From Puniceicoccales bacterium (lineage in GTDB: Bacteria; Verrucomicrobiota; Verrucomicrobiia; Opitutales; UBA953): DNA of 13,409 bases. Below are positions 6,194 through 13,409 of the stretch, piece by piece; the first letter of the stretch is position 1, and each line of letters starts with the position of its first letter. Under the pieces are notes generated by a model. It was not told where the DNA came from. It ran no database searches and saw only the letters and a program-made list of their open reading frames with translations. The position numbers and the translations under genes are program-made. The stretch lies in contig JAITPT010000120.1 of the NCBI GenBank assembly GCA_031289285.1, positions 1-13,409 of the forward strand, read 5' to 3'.

Positions 6194-8278
6194 CTACTTC
6201 ACACGCGAGACTACGACTATCCAACTCAACTTTTTGCCCGGGTTTTTCACGCTAAAATTGATGCGGCGGATAGTATCGCCCCAGTTTTTAAGGACACCCT
6301 CGTCAGACTCAGTCGTTAGAGGGATTTTTTCCACAGTGACCTTCGTGCTTGCCGCCTCCGCGCTTGCGCCGATCTGGTAGAGGGCGAGACGGAATTGCTT
6401 TTCCGGCACGGTTTTGTCTGTCGGGTCTTTCACAGAAATTATCACTGCACTACCGCCTCTGATTGTTGCGACTTTTGCCGGATGACATGTCATAAAGTGC
6501 AAAACAACAGAGTCGGCTTTTTCGAGAATTGCAGCGTCGCGGATTTCTACAACATCCTTTTCGCCGCGACCGAGACGCACACTTCTGCGCCACGATTTTA
6601 CACCCGCTTTTTTCGGATAGGCGCGAGAAATATCAAGCGAAAACACCGCTTCCGCCTCGCTTGTTTTGTAGGATGCGCCAGTGGCACGGAAACTTCTTCC
6701 CGCTTGCTGAAGGACGCCATTGATAGTCGCGGTGTTGTGATATTCAGAACGCATATTCCAGATTTTATACCGCTCGCCACTGAAAGTTTGCGCCGTGTAT
6801 TTCCCTGAGCCTATATCTATCAAAAGCGGTTGTCCGTCGTAATAAACAATAACGTTTCCGATGTCGTTGTGATTATGACTTTCGCCGTTGGTTCCGCCCT
6901 TGGCAGCAAAATAAAAGCCGCCGGTCGCACCCTCTTTTTTACGCGCCATTGCGACTTGTAAATCGGGCAGCCAGACGTCGCGAAGATAAGGCGAACCGCC
7001 TTTTACTTTTTCAAAATCTTTCAGCGCAAGTAAATTTTGCAGTCCTCTGAAACCAGCCCCTATGTGTTTATCTTTCGGCGCATGTATCGCCCCAAAAGCC
7101 ATCATATTTGCGTCGTTTAAATCACGTCCGAAACGCCAGATAAAAACGCCGTCAATACTGGCCTTTGGCGGGGCATCGGCAAAGTTAACTGCATATCCGG
7201 GAGCGATTAGTGTTTTGTATTTAAACGCGCCCATGTTGCGAAACTTCTGGTTGGAATAGACGTAAGAGAAGGCGTTGTTTGATGCGAGATTTAACAGCGA
7301 GACGCAATCGTAAAACGAGCCGGTAGCGGAACCCCAATAGTTCGGACCTTCGTCGCAGCCGCCGTCTTTTGGATAATGCACAAAAAAGTTGTCCGCCACG
7401 CTGAGCACGGCGTTCACTTGTTTTGCCCGCGCCGCCACATCTGTTTCTATAAGCAAGGCGCAAACAAGCCAGTTAGAACATATCCACGGGTTCCAATTGT
7501 TTGGCCCGGGGCCACGGTCGCGATTGCCAAACCACCCGTGCGTTTTGCTCAAAACGGGTTCCAATAGACGGCGGTTGATTTCGTAGCGAATGCGCGGGCG
7601 GATGTTTGGCGAAACGGCGTCAAACTTCTCTCCCAGAAAATAGTCCGCCCATGCGAGCGAGGCACCAGTCGTCCCGACGTATAAATCTACAAACGGGTTG
7701 GTGACATCGTGCAAGCTGTTTCCTTTTCCACGTGGCAAGTGCGCCGAGGAACCCCACCAAGATTCTTCACAAATAGACCATACGCCGTTGATAATTTGGT
7801 CAACGAAGCGCCCTTTGTTTTCGGCGAGTTCGCCATACAATAGAGCACCGAGAGCAGCGCGTTTTTGGCGACTGAGCACATCGTAATTCGAGCGGTTGCC
7901 AGTGCGCCTAAACGCCAGCGAAAAAGTGGCAGGAATTGTCTTCCACTCAAAGTTGAGATGTTTTTCCGCATCGCGGATAAAGTTGGCGCGCACCACAGGG
8001 TCTATGTTGTCCCAGAAAGCGCGGTCGCTGGCGCGCGGAAAGGGCGTCCATTTTTCGGGCGCGACGAGGACGCTCGCAAGTTGCGCCTCGGTGTATTTGC
8101 CGCTGAGCAGCGAGCGGGCGGGGTCGGCGGGCACGACGGGCGTAGCGGGTGCCACGGGCGCAGCTGCGACAGCTGGCGTTTGTTTGGCGGCGGACGGCGG
8201 CGTGGGCGCAGCGGCGACGGCGGGAAGGAGTGCCGCCAGAGTGGCGGCAGCAGTGAAGAGGAAAACGGTGTTTTTCAT
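6194..8278 (-). CDS. Secreted heparinase II/III-like polysaccharide lyase, copy 1
   Basis: A 694-residue exported protein of the heparinase II/III superfamily. These lyases cut uronic-acid-containing polysaccharides by beta-elimination, using an (alpha/alpha) toroid and a beta-sandwich domain. In order: Sec signal (1 to about 23, MKNTVFLFTAAATLAALLPA), Pro/Ala linker (about 25-52), helical toroid with NNWNPWICSNW (260-270) and DEGPNYW (309-315, a likely catalytic Tyr314), then the beta domain opening with ESHNHND (466-472), LLIDIGSGKY and EYHNTATING. His and Tyr at these sites fit the family's metal and catalytic residues. It is about 86% identical to the upstream copy at 8338-10413, 59 bp away on the same strand, and is probably co-transcribed with it. 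The substrate is not deducible. Its only Shine-Dalgarno candidate is poor. Confidence 0.85.
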   Translation of the reverse strand: MKNTVFLFTAAATLAALLPAVAAAPTPPSAAKQTPAVAAAPVAPATPVVPADPARSLLSGKYTEAQLASVLVAPEKWTPFPRASDRAFWDNIDPVVRANFIRDAEKHLNFEWKTIPATFSLAFRRTGNRSNYDVLSRQKRAALGALLYGELAENKGRFVDQIINGVWSICEESWWGSSAHLPRGKGNSLHDVTNPFVDLYVGTTGASLAWADYFLGEKFDAVSPNIRPRIRYEINRRLLEPVLSKTHGWFGNRDRGPGPNNWNPWICSNWLVCALLIETDVAARAKQVNAVLSVADNFFVHYPKDGGCDEGPNYWGSATGSFYDCVSLLNLASNNAFSYVYSNQKFRNMGAFKYKTLIAPGYAVNFADAPPKASIDGVFIWRFGRDLNDANMMAFGAIHAPKDKHIGAGFRGLQNLLALKDFEKVKGGSPYLRDVWLPDLQVAMARKKEGATGGFYFAAKGGTNGESHNHNDIGNVIVYYDGQPLLIDIGSGKYTAQTFSGERYKIWNMRSEYHNTATINGVLQQAGRSFRATGASYKTSEAEAVFSLDISRAYPKKAGVKSWRRSVRLGRGEKDVVEIRDAAILEKADSVVLHFMTCHPAKVATIRGGSAVIISVKDPTDKTVPEKQFRLALYQIGASAEAASTKVTVEKIPLTTESDEGVLKNWGDTIRRINFSVKNPGKKLSWIVVVSRVK

Positions 8279-8337
8279 GAGTGGCTACTGTTGGTGACGG
8301 TGGATTGCAAAATTTGGGTTAACAGCCGTTCTTAGGG

Positions 8338-10413
8338 TTACTTCACCCGCGAGACTACGACAGTCCAATTCAACTTTTTGCCCGGATTTTTCACGCTAAA
8401 ATTGATGCGGCGGATGGTGTCGCCCCAGTTGTTGCGGACACCTTCGTCGGACTCAGTTGTCAGAGGGATTTTCTCTACCGTGACCTCCGAGTCTGCCACG
8501 CCCGCGCCAGTCTGGGAGAAGGCGAGACGGAATTGTTTTTCCGGCGCGGTTTTGTCTTTCGGGTCTTTCACAGAAATTACCACTGCACTACCGCCTTTGA
8601 TTGTTTCGACTTTTGCCGGATGGCATGTCATAAAGTGCAAAACAACAGAGTCGGTTTTTTCGAGAATTGCAGCGTCACGGATTTCTACAAGTTCCTTTTC
8701 GCCGCGACCGAGGCGCACAGTTCTGCGCCACGATGTCACACCCGCTTTTTTCGGATAAGCGCGGGAAATATCAAGCGAAAACACCGCTTCCGCTTCGTTT
8801 GTTTTGTAAGACGCAGCAGTGCCACGGAAACTTCCGCCCGCTTGTTGGAGAACGCCGTTAATAGTCGCGGTGTTGTGGTATTCAGAACGCATATTCCAGA
8901 TTTTATATCGCTCGCCACTGAACGTTTGCGCCGTGTATTTCCCTGAGCCGACATCTATCAAAAGCGGCTGTCCGTCGTAATAAACAATAACGTTTCCGAT
9001 GTCGTTGTGATTGTGACTTTCGGCGTTGGTTCCGCCCTTGGCAGCAAAATAAAAACCGTCGGTCGCGCCCTCTTTTTTACGCGCCGCTGCGACTTGTAAA
9101 TCGGGCAGCCAGACATCACGGAGATAGGGCAAGCCGCCTTTTGCTTTTTCAAAATCTTTCAGCGCAAGTAAGGCTTGCATTCCTCTGAAACCACTCCCGA
9201 TGTGTTTATTCTTCGGCGCATGTATCGCGCCAAGTGCCATCATATTTGCGTCGTCCAAGTCGCGTCCGAAACGCCAGACAAAAATGCCATCAACTCCGCC
9301 CTTTGGAGAGGCATCTGCAAAGTTAACAGTATATCCGGGAGCGATTTGCGCTTTGTAGATATATGCGCCCATGTTGCGAAACTTCTGGTTTTTGTATGCG
9401 TAAGAGAAAGCGTTGTTTGAAGCGAGATTTAACAGCGAAACACAATCGTAAAACGAGGCGGCGGCGGCATTCCAATAGCCCGGCCCTTCGTCGCAGCCGC
9501 CGTCTTTCGGATAGTGCGCAAAAAAGTTATCCGCCGCGTTGAGCGCAGCGTTCACTTGCTTTGCCCGCGCCGCCGCATCAGTTTCTACAAGCAAGGCGCA
9601 AACAAGCCAGTTGGAGCATATCCACGGGTTCCAATTGTTTGGCGCGGAACCGCGATTGCGATCGCCCACCCACCAATGTTTTTTGCTCAAAACGGGTTCC
9701 AATAAACGACGGTTAATTTCATAGCGAACGCGCGAGCGAATGTTTGGAGAAACGGTGTCAAACTTTTCCCCCAGAAAATAGTCTGTCCATGCGAGCGCGG
9801 CACCAGTTGTCCCGACGAACAAATCTACAAACGGGTTGGTGACATCGTGCAAGCCGCTTCTCTTTCCGCCGGGCAAATGCGCCGAGGAACCCCACCAAGA
9901 TTCTTCGCAAATAGACCATACGCCGTTGATAATTTGGTCAACGAAACGCCCTTTGTTTTCGGCGAGTTCGCCGTTCAATAGAGCACCGAGGGCACCGCGT
10001 TTTTGGAAACTGCGCGAATCGTAATTCGAGCGGTTGCCAGTGCGCCTAAACGCCAGCGAAAAAGTGGCAGGAATTGTCTTCCACTCAAAGTTGAGATACT
10101 TTTCTGCGTCGCGGATAAAGTTGGCACGCACAGTGGGGTCTATGTTGTCCCAGAAAGCGCGGTCGCTGATACGCGGGTAGGGCGTCCACTTTTCAGGCGC
10201 GACGAGGACACTCGCAAGTTGCGCCTCGGTGTATTTGCCGCTGAGCAGCGAGCGGGCAGGGTCGGCGGGCACGACGGGCGTAGCGGGTGCCACGGGCGCA
10301 GGCGCGACGGCAGGCGTTTGTTTTGCGGCGGACGGCGGTGTGGGCGCGGCGGCGGCGGGAAGGAGTGTCGCCAGAGTGGCGGCAGCGGTGAAGAGGAAAA
10401 CGGAGTGTTTCAT
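8338..10413 (-). CDS. Secreted heparinase II/III-like polysaccharide lyase, copy 2
   Basis: First gene of the lyase pair, 691 residues, with the same architecture as copy 1: Sec signal, Pro/Ala linker, toroid with NNWNPW and DEGPGYW, and a beta domain with ESHNHND (465-471). By hand alignment it differs from copy 1 at roughly 94 positions including gaps. The changes cluster. Around copy-1 residues 246-259 about half the positions differ (HGWFGNRDRGPG versus HWWVGDRNRGSA), and next to DEGPxYW five of nine differ. By contrast, the beta-domain motif region (459-530) shows only about three changes. All predicted catalytic motifs are kept, so I infer an active enzyme with possibly shifted substrate preference. 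Divergent from the glycosidase-like gene, with a 247-bp shared upstream region. Confidence 0.85.
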   Translation of the reverse strand: MKHSVFLFTAAATLATLLPAAAAPTPPSAAKQTPAVAPAPVAPATPVVPADPARSLLSGKYTEAQLASVLVAPEKWTPYPRISDRAFWDNIDPTVRANFIRDAEKYLNFEWKTIPATFSLAFRRTGNRSNYDSRSFQKRGALGALLNGELAENKGRFVDQIINGVWSICEESWWGSSAHLPGGKRSGLHDVTNPFVDLFVGTTGAALAWTDYFLGEKFDTVSPNIRSRVRYEINRRLLEPVLSKKHWWVGDRNRGSAPNNWNPWICSNWLVCALLVETDAAARAKQVNAALNAADNFFAHYPKDGGCDEGPGYWNAAAASFYDCVSLLNLASNNAFSYAYKNQKFRNMGAYIYKAQIAPGYTVNFADASPKGGVDGIFVWRFGRDLDDANMMALGAIHAPKNKHIGSGFRGMQALLALKDFEKAKGGLPYLRDVWLPDLQVAAARKKEGATDGFYFAAKGGTNAESHNHNDIGNVIVYYDGQPLLIDVGSGKYTAQTFSGERYKIWNMRSEYHNTATINGVLQQAGGSFRGTAASYKTNEAEAVFSLDISRAYPKKAGVTSWRRTVRLGRGEKELVEIRDAAILEKTDSVVLHFMTCHPAKVETIKGGSAVVISVKDPKDKTAPEKQFRLAFSQTGAGVADSEVTVEKIPLTTESDEGVRNNWGDTIRRINFSVKNPGKKLNWTVVVSRVK

Positions 10414-10660
10414 GAGTGGCGATGACGGCGTGAACGCCGTTCTCAGAGCTGGATTATTGGTGTTGTTTGGTTGTTGGTTGTTGGTAACGATGGACGGAGC
10501 GTTGCGACAGCGCGTTGCAAAAAAAGTTTCATCTGGAGGCGAAAAATGTCTTTACAAAAACGCGCCGTTGGGAAACCTCGGCGGTGCGCGTGGCACTCCG
10601 CCCTCGCAAATCGCAATCACTCACTCACAACCGCAACATCTCGCGCCACGCGCACCACAC
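10414..10660. promoter_or_regulatory. Divergent control region between lyases and glycosidase
   Basis: 247 bp that should carry promoters for both sides. On the lyase side is a perfect 6-bp inverted repeat acggcg-tgaa-cgccgt (10425-10440), about 12 bp from the lyase ATG, so it would sit in the leader mRNA. Next is a T/G-rich tract with a 7-bp period (ttggttg, 10467-10484), then a directly repeated gcgttgc (10499-10505 and 10512-10518). A ggagg sits at 10535-10539, six bases before an ATG that is out of frame with the glycosidase. I cannot assign promoter boxes reliably. Confidence 0.4.
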
Positions 10661-11776
10661 ATGAAATCTCGCAGAACCTTCCTCGCACTCGCCACGCTCG
10701 CGGCCTCCGCGCTTTTTGCGTCGGCACCCGCCAACTGCCTCGCCGCCGACACACAGGCCGCGCCCAAAACCGTCCCGTCGGCGGTTATGGAAAAAATCTA
10801 CAACGAGGTGAAGACCCCGCACAAATACGGCATCGTGCTCAAGGCCGACGACAAGAACCCGCGCATCGCGGCGGACTCGCCAAGCGTTTTTCGCGCCAAT
10901 GAAAAATGGTATATGACCTACATCGTTTTCGACGGACGCGGCTACGAAACGCATCTCGCCGAGAGCACCAATTTGCTCGATTGGAAAAAACTCGGCAAAA
11001 TCATGTCGTTCACCAAGAGCACTTGGGACGCCAACCAAAAGGCAGGCTATATCGCCTTGCAAGATTACACTTGGGGCGGAAGTTACTCACTCGAAAAACA
11101 TGCGGGGCGCTACTGGCTCTCGTATCTCGGCGGCGCAGAACGCGGCTACGAAAAAGGAATGCTCGGCGTCGGTGTCGCCAGCACCGAAGACGCAACTGTC
11201 GCTAAAGAATGGACACGCCACCCCAGCCCCGTCATGCTCCCGACCGACAAAGACGCCCGTTGGTATGATAACCACGTCATCTACAAGAGCACCATCATCC
11301 GCGACAAAACAAAGACACTCGGCCACGAGTTTGTTATGTTCTACAATGCGAAAGGGAAAAAGAAACACGAAAAACACAACGCGGGTGTAGAACGTATCGC
11401 GACTGCTGTTTCTGACGATTTAATCAACTGGAAACGTTACGGCGACGCGCCCGCCGTAGATAATAATTCGGGGATCTCTGGCGACGCTTTTATGGCGAAG
11501 ATAGACGATGTCTGGGTAATGTTTTATTTTGGCGCATTCTGGAAACCCAAGGCGTTTGACACTTTCGCTTGTTCTTACGATTTGAAAACATGGACAAAAT
11601 GGACAGGCCCCAATTTAGTCGAACCCTCCGAACCATACGACAACACCTTCGCGCACAAACCGCTTGTGTTCAAATACAAAGGCGTCGTTTATCATTTCTA
11701 TAACGCCGTAGGCAAAAGCGGACGCTGTATCGCGTTAGCCACCTCGGAGGATTTGGGGAAGAGCAAGATAAAATAA
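10661..11776 (+). CDS. Exported beta-propeller glycosidase-like protein
   Basis: 371 residues with an N-terminal signal (MKSRRTFLALATLAASALFA, RR-containing and possibly Tat; cleavage near 28-29). The mature part resembles five-bladed beta-propeller glycosidases of the GH43/GH117/GH130 type, with blade-like repeats such as SPSVFRANEKWYMTYIVF (73-90), GRYWLSYLGG, EFVMFYNAKG, DVWVMFYFG and GVVYHFYNAVG. Each pairs a strand of aromatics with a following ES/SxDLxxW motif (AESTNLLDW 100-108, SDDLINW 251-257, SYDLKTW 305-311). Asp72 in AADSPSV sits where such enzymes often carry a first catalytic acid; I cannot fix the others. I could not name the exact family. Divergent from the lyases, it plausibly trims their oligosaccharide products. 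The lipoprotein gene follows after 43 bp with no terminator. Confidence 0.75.
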   Translation: MKSRRTFLALATLAASALFASAPANCLAADTQAAPKTVPSAVMEKIYNEVKTPHKYGIVLKADDKNPRIAADSPSVFRANEKWYMTYIVFDGRGYETHLAESTNLLDWKKLGKIMSFTKSTWDANQKAGYIALQDYTWGGSYSLEKHAGRYWLSYLGGAERGYEKGMLGVGVASTEDATVAKEWTRHPSPVMLPTDKDARWYDNHVIYKSTIIRDKTKTLGHEFVMFYNAKGKKKHEKHNAGVERIATAVSDDLINWKRYGDAPAVDNNSGISGDAFMAKIDDVWVMFYFGAFWKPKAFDTFACSYDLKTWTKWTGPNLVEPSEPYDNTFAHKPLVFKYKGVVYHFYNAVGKSGRCIALATSEDLGKSKIK

Positions 11777-11819
11777 AAAATGGGGAACAGAAACACAACG
11801 AGCAAAGACAAATCCCGAA

Positions 11820-12440
11820 ATGAAAAAACATATATCCCTGTGCGCCACACTCTTTTGTTGTCTTTTTCTTTCGGGGTGTTTCACTACGATAGTTCGCCAA
11901 GAATACGTCCCGTGGAAAAACAACGATGTGCATCCGTGCGAGTTTATTGTTCGCGAAGTCTTTCATCATGATAATGTCTCATGGGAGACCTTGGCGCAAG
12001 GTGGGCTGCACTCTGTCGGATTAGAAGGCGATTGGCGGCGAACCGACATAAAAGACGCCGTAATGAAACGTGGTTATATCGAAATATTTCCTTACCAATG
12101 GGAACTATATGTATCTCATTGCAAAAAAAATAATTTGAGACTCTCGCCAACGGACGCATTGGAGTATGCCATAAAGCACTCATTGGAAAATCCAAAATAT
12201 TGCCGAATTTGGTATGTTTCTGCATCAAAACCATCTTGGGAAGACATGCACCGCATCACCGATAAGTTTCCCAAAAGTCCAAAGCCCATCCCGTTGTCAC
12301 TGTGGGATGGCGAAGAGCACATCAATCCTCTGGCAGTCGCGATGCTGCCCCTCACCGTTCCTCTGGATATCGTCACCAGCCCTATCCAGCTAATCGTAGT
12401 CATCGTATGGGTATTAGACCCAAACAAAGCGTATTTTTAG
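11820..12440 (+). CDS. Small lipoprotein, possibly YceK-like
   Basis: 206-residue protein with a lipoprotein signal: MKKHISLCATLFCCLFLSGC, in which LSGC (17-20) is a good lipobox, so Cys20 would be lipidated and the protein anchored in a membrane. The mature part has no motif I know until a hydrophobic C-terminal segment, LPLTVPLDIVTSPIQLIVV (about 176-194). This resembles the P-x-D-hydrophobic tail of YceK/YidQ-type lipoproteins; the likeness is weak. The gene is more AT-rich than the glycosidase it follows by 43 bp, and the two may share a transcript. A role in polysaccharide use is guesswork. No Shine-Dalgarno is evident. Confidence 0.75.
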   Translation: MKKHISLCATLFCCLFLSGCFTTIVRQEYVPWKNNDVHPCEFIVREVFHHDNVSWETLAQGGLHSVGLEGDWRRTDIKDAVMKRGYIEIFPYQWELYVSHCKKNNLRLSPTDALEYAIKHSLENPKYCRIWYVSASKPSWEDMHRITDKFPKSPKPIPLSLWDGEEHINPLAVAMLPLTVPLDIVTSPIQLIVVIVWVLDPNKAYF

Positions 12441-12767
12441 GCTCCTCGCTACTTTGGCGGGAACTCGGACGCATTCAGCCCCGCATGGAGCGAGATTAGC
12501 GGGTGACCAGATGCTGGTGGTGGTGTTCAGATGTGTGTCTCCCGCTACAATTTTGTGAGTGTGCCACAAGAGAAATGTGCATGAACTGCATCGCCGTCAA
12601 GTGCAAAAAATGGCTGCCTTTTAATTCGAGCGCGATAAATGGGGCAAATATTGTCCGAATTGTAAGTGCATGATTTATCGTGCATTTAAGACCCAGATGC
12701 CGACTTCCCTCTCCGCCCCCCCCCTCTTCCTCGCTCCGAATAATTAACCAGACTAAAGATTTTGCCA
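12441..12767. other. Gene-free region between lipoprotein and repeat array
   Basis: About 330 bp with no gene I can support. It holds a near-palindrome (12663-12688), a run of nine C (12716-12724) in a pyrimidine-rich stretch, and an AT-rich patch leading into the repeats. I looked for a tRNA and found none. A hexamer pair ctcgct/agcgag (12445-12450, 12489-12494) is too far apart to be a convincing terminator. Confidence 0.5.
12663..12688. repeat. 12-bp near-palindrome
   Basis: Arms taagtgcatgat and atcgtgcattta are separated by tt. Ten of twelve pairs are Watson-Crick and the other two are G-T, so an RNA from the plus strand would form a tight hairpin. No U tract follows. It could be a protein-binding site, a processed RNA end or a relic of a mobile repeat. 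Confidence 0.6.
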
Positions 12768-12789
12768 AACGAATAAAGAACGAATAAAG
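12768..12789. repeat. 11-bp tandem repeat at array edge
   Basis: aacgaataaag occurs twice in a row (12768-12778 and 12779-12789). It matches the junction sequence between later units of the large array, so it marks where the array begins. Confidence 0.65.
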
Positions 12790-13369
12790 TGCCAGTCCCT
12801 TTTTCATTTGACATCGCAAAAAGGTCTGTCTCCCTCCGCCCGCTGACAGGTGCGCTGCTATTGGGCACAGACCAGACCAGACCTCGACACAACAACTAAA
12901 AACACAGACTCCCCATGCCCAAACCAATAAAGTGCCCGTCCCTTTTTTATTTGACATCGCAAAAAGGTCTGTCTCCCTCCGCCCGCTGACAGGTGCGCTG
13001 CTATTGGGCGCAGACCAGACCATACACCGACACAACAACTAAAAACACAGGCTGCCCAAACGAATAAAGTGCCAGTCCCTTTTTCATTTGACAACGCAAA
13101 AAGGTCTGTCTCCCTCCGCCCGCTGACAGGTGCGCTGCTGTTGGCACAGACCAGACCATACACCGACACAACAACTAAAAACACAGGCTGCCCATGACAA
13201 AACGAATAAAGTGCCAGGCGCTTTTTCATTTGACATCGCAAAAAGGTCTGTCTCCTTCCGCCCGCTGACAGGTGCGCTGCTGTTGGGCACAGACCAGACC
13301 ATACACCGACACAACAACTAAAAACACAGGCTGCCCAAATGAATAAAGTGCCAGGCGCTTTTTCATTTG
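12783..13369. repeat. Array of 137-143 bp tandem repeats
   Basis: Four full units and one partial, starting with aataaagtgcc at 12783, 12926, 13063, 13205 and 13342 (lengths 143, 137, 142, 137; the last stops at 13369). Each full unit has a catttgacatcgcaaaaa-like segment, ggtctgt, a conserved core ending in gacaggtgcgctgct, then acagacc, which pairs with ggtctgt (12823-12829 with 12867-12873 in the first unit; one G-T pair in the second). The last two junctions read gccaggcgcttt, nearly palindromic with gtgcc; the first three differ. Unit lengths are not all multiples of three, so the frames on the minus strand rotate from unit to unit, which argues against coding. There is no short-repeat/spacer alternation as in CRISPR. 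Confidence 0.85.
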
Positions 13370-13409
13370 CAAAACCTCCGGCCAGCCCTGCCCTCACACG
13401 AAGCCCCAC

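Larger units (their letters stand above)
6177..10450. repeat. Tandem gene duplication with boundary repeats
   Basis: Two direct copies of a roughly 2.1-kb unit, each carrying one lyase gene. A similar short sequence marks all three edges: aactgccattttcagagct (6177-6195), aacagccgttcttagggtt (8321-8339) and aacgccgttctcagagct (10433-10450). Spacing is 2144 and 2112 bp. The pattern fits a tandem duplication followed by divergence. Confidence 0.7.

Noticed and set aside
10499..10518. LacI-type operator in the lyase-glycosidase divergent region
   Set aside because: The gcgttgc elements are a direct repeat rather than a proper palindrome, and no regulator gene is nearby.
12783..13369. CRISPR array
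   Set aside because: Whole 137-143 bp units are repeated, with no short repeat alternating with unique spacers, and no cas genes are present.

Overview
The window looks like chromosomal DNA of a high-GC bacterium with a Gram-negative envelope. My best guess is Verrucomicrobiota, family Opitutaceae. The basis is NNC-rich codon use, starts that mostly lack a Shine-Dalgarno, Ala/Pro-rich linkers, a Tat-exported aldo/keto reductase, a diadenylate cyclase carrying a PTS EIIA domain, and secreted heparinase-like lyases. This placement is inference; there is no rRNA or other marker here.

Positions 1-5122 hold housekeeping-type genes of high GC. A Tat-signal aldo/keto reductase (98-1000, +) converges on a PLP aminotransferase (1039-2250, -). 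The aminotransferase lies 92 bp behind a gamma-carbonic-anhydrase-like hexapeptide protein (2343-2882, -). Divergent from these, and 17 bp apart, are a NuoA-like complex I subunit (2997-3395, +) and a 569-residue EIIA/diadenylate cyclase fusion (3413-5122, +). The NuoA lacks two normally conserved acidic residues. The fusion protein has a large low-complexity insert within its EIIA part.

Positions 5123-12440 look accessory. An AT-richer exported protein of unknown function (5197-6138, +) ends facing a tandem pair of about 86% identical secreted heparinase II/III-like lyases (6194-8278 and 8338-10413, -). Divergent from the pair are an exported beta-propeller glycosidase-like protein (10661-11776, +) and a small lipoprotein (11820-12440, +). 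Lyases plus glycosidase form a plausible small locus for uronic-acid-containing polysaccharide breakdown, with export followed by depolymerisation and trimming. No transporter or regulator is visible.

Positions 12441-13409 hold no convincing gene. They contain a near-palindrome, a run of nine C and an array of 137-143 bp tandem repeats, each with a small inverted repeat. The array breaks down about 40 bp before the window end.

Points most worth a second look are the altered NuoA, the frame-anomalous insert in the EIIA/cyclase fusion, the lyase duplication with differences clustered at putative active-site loops, and the repeat array.
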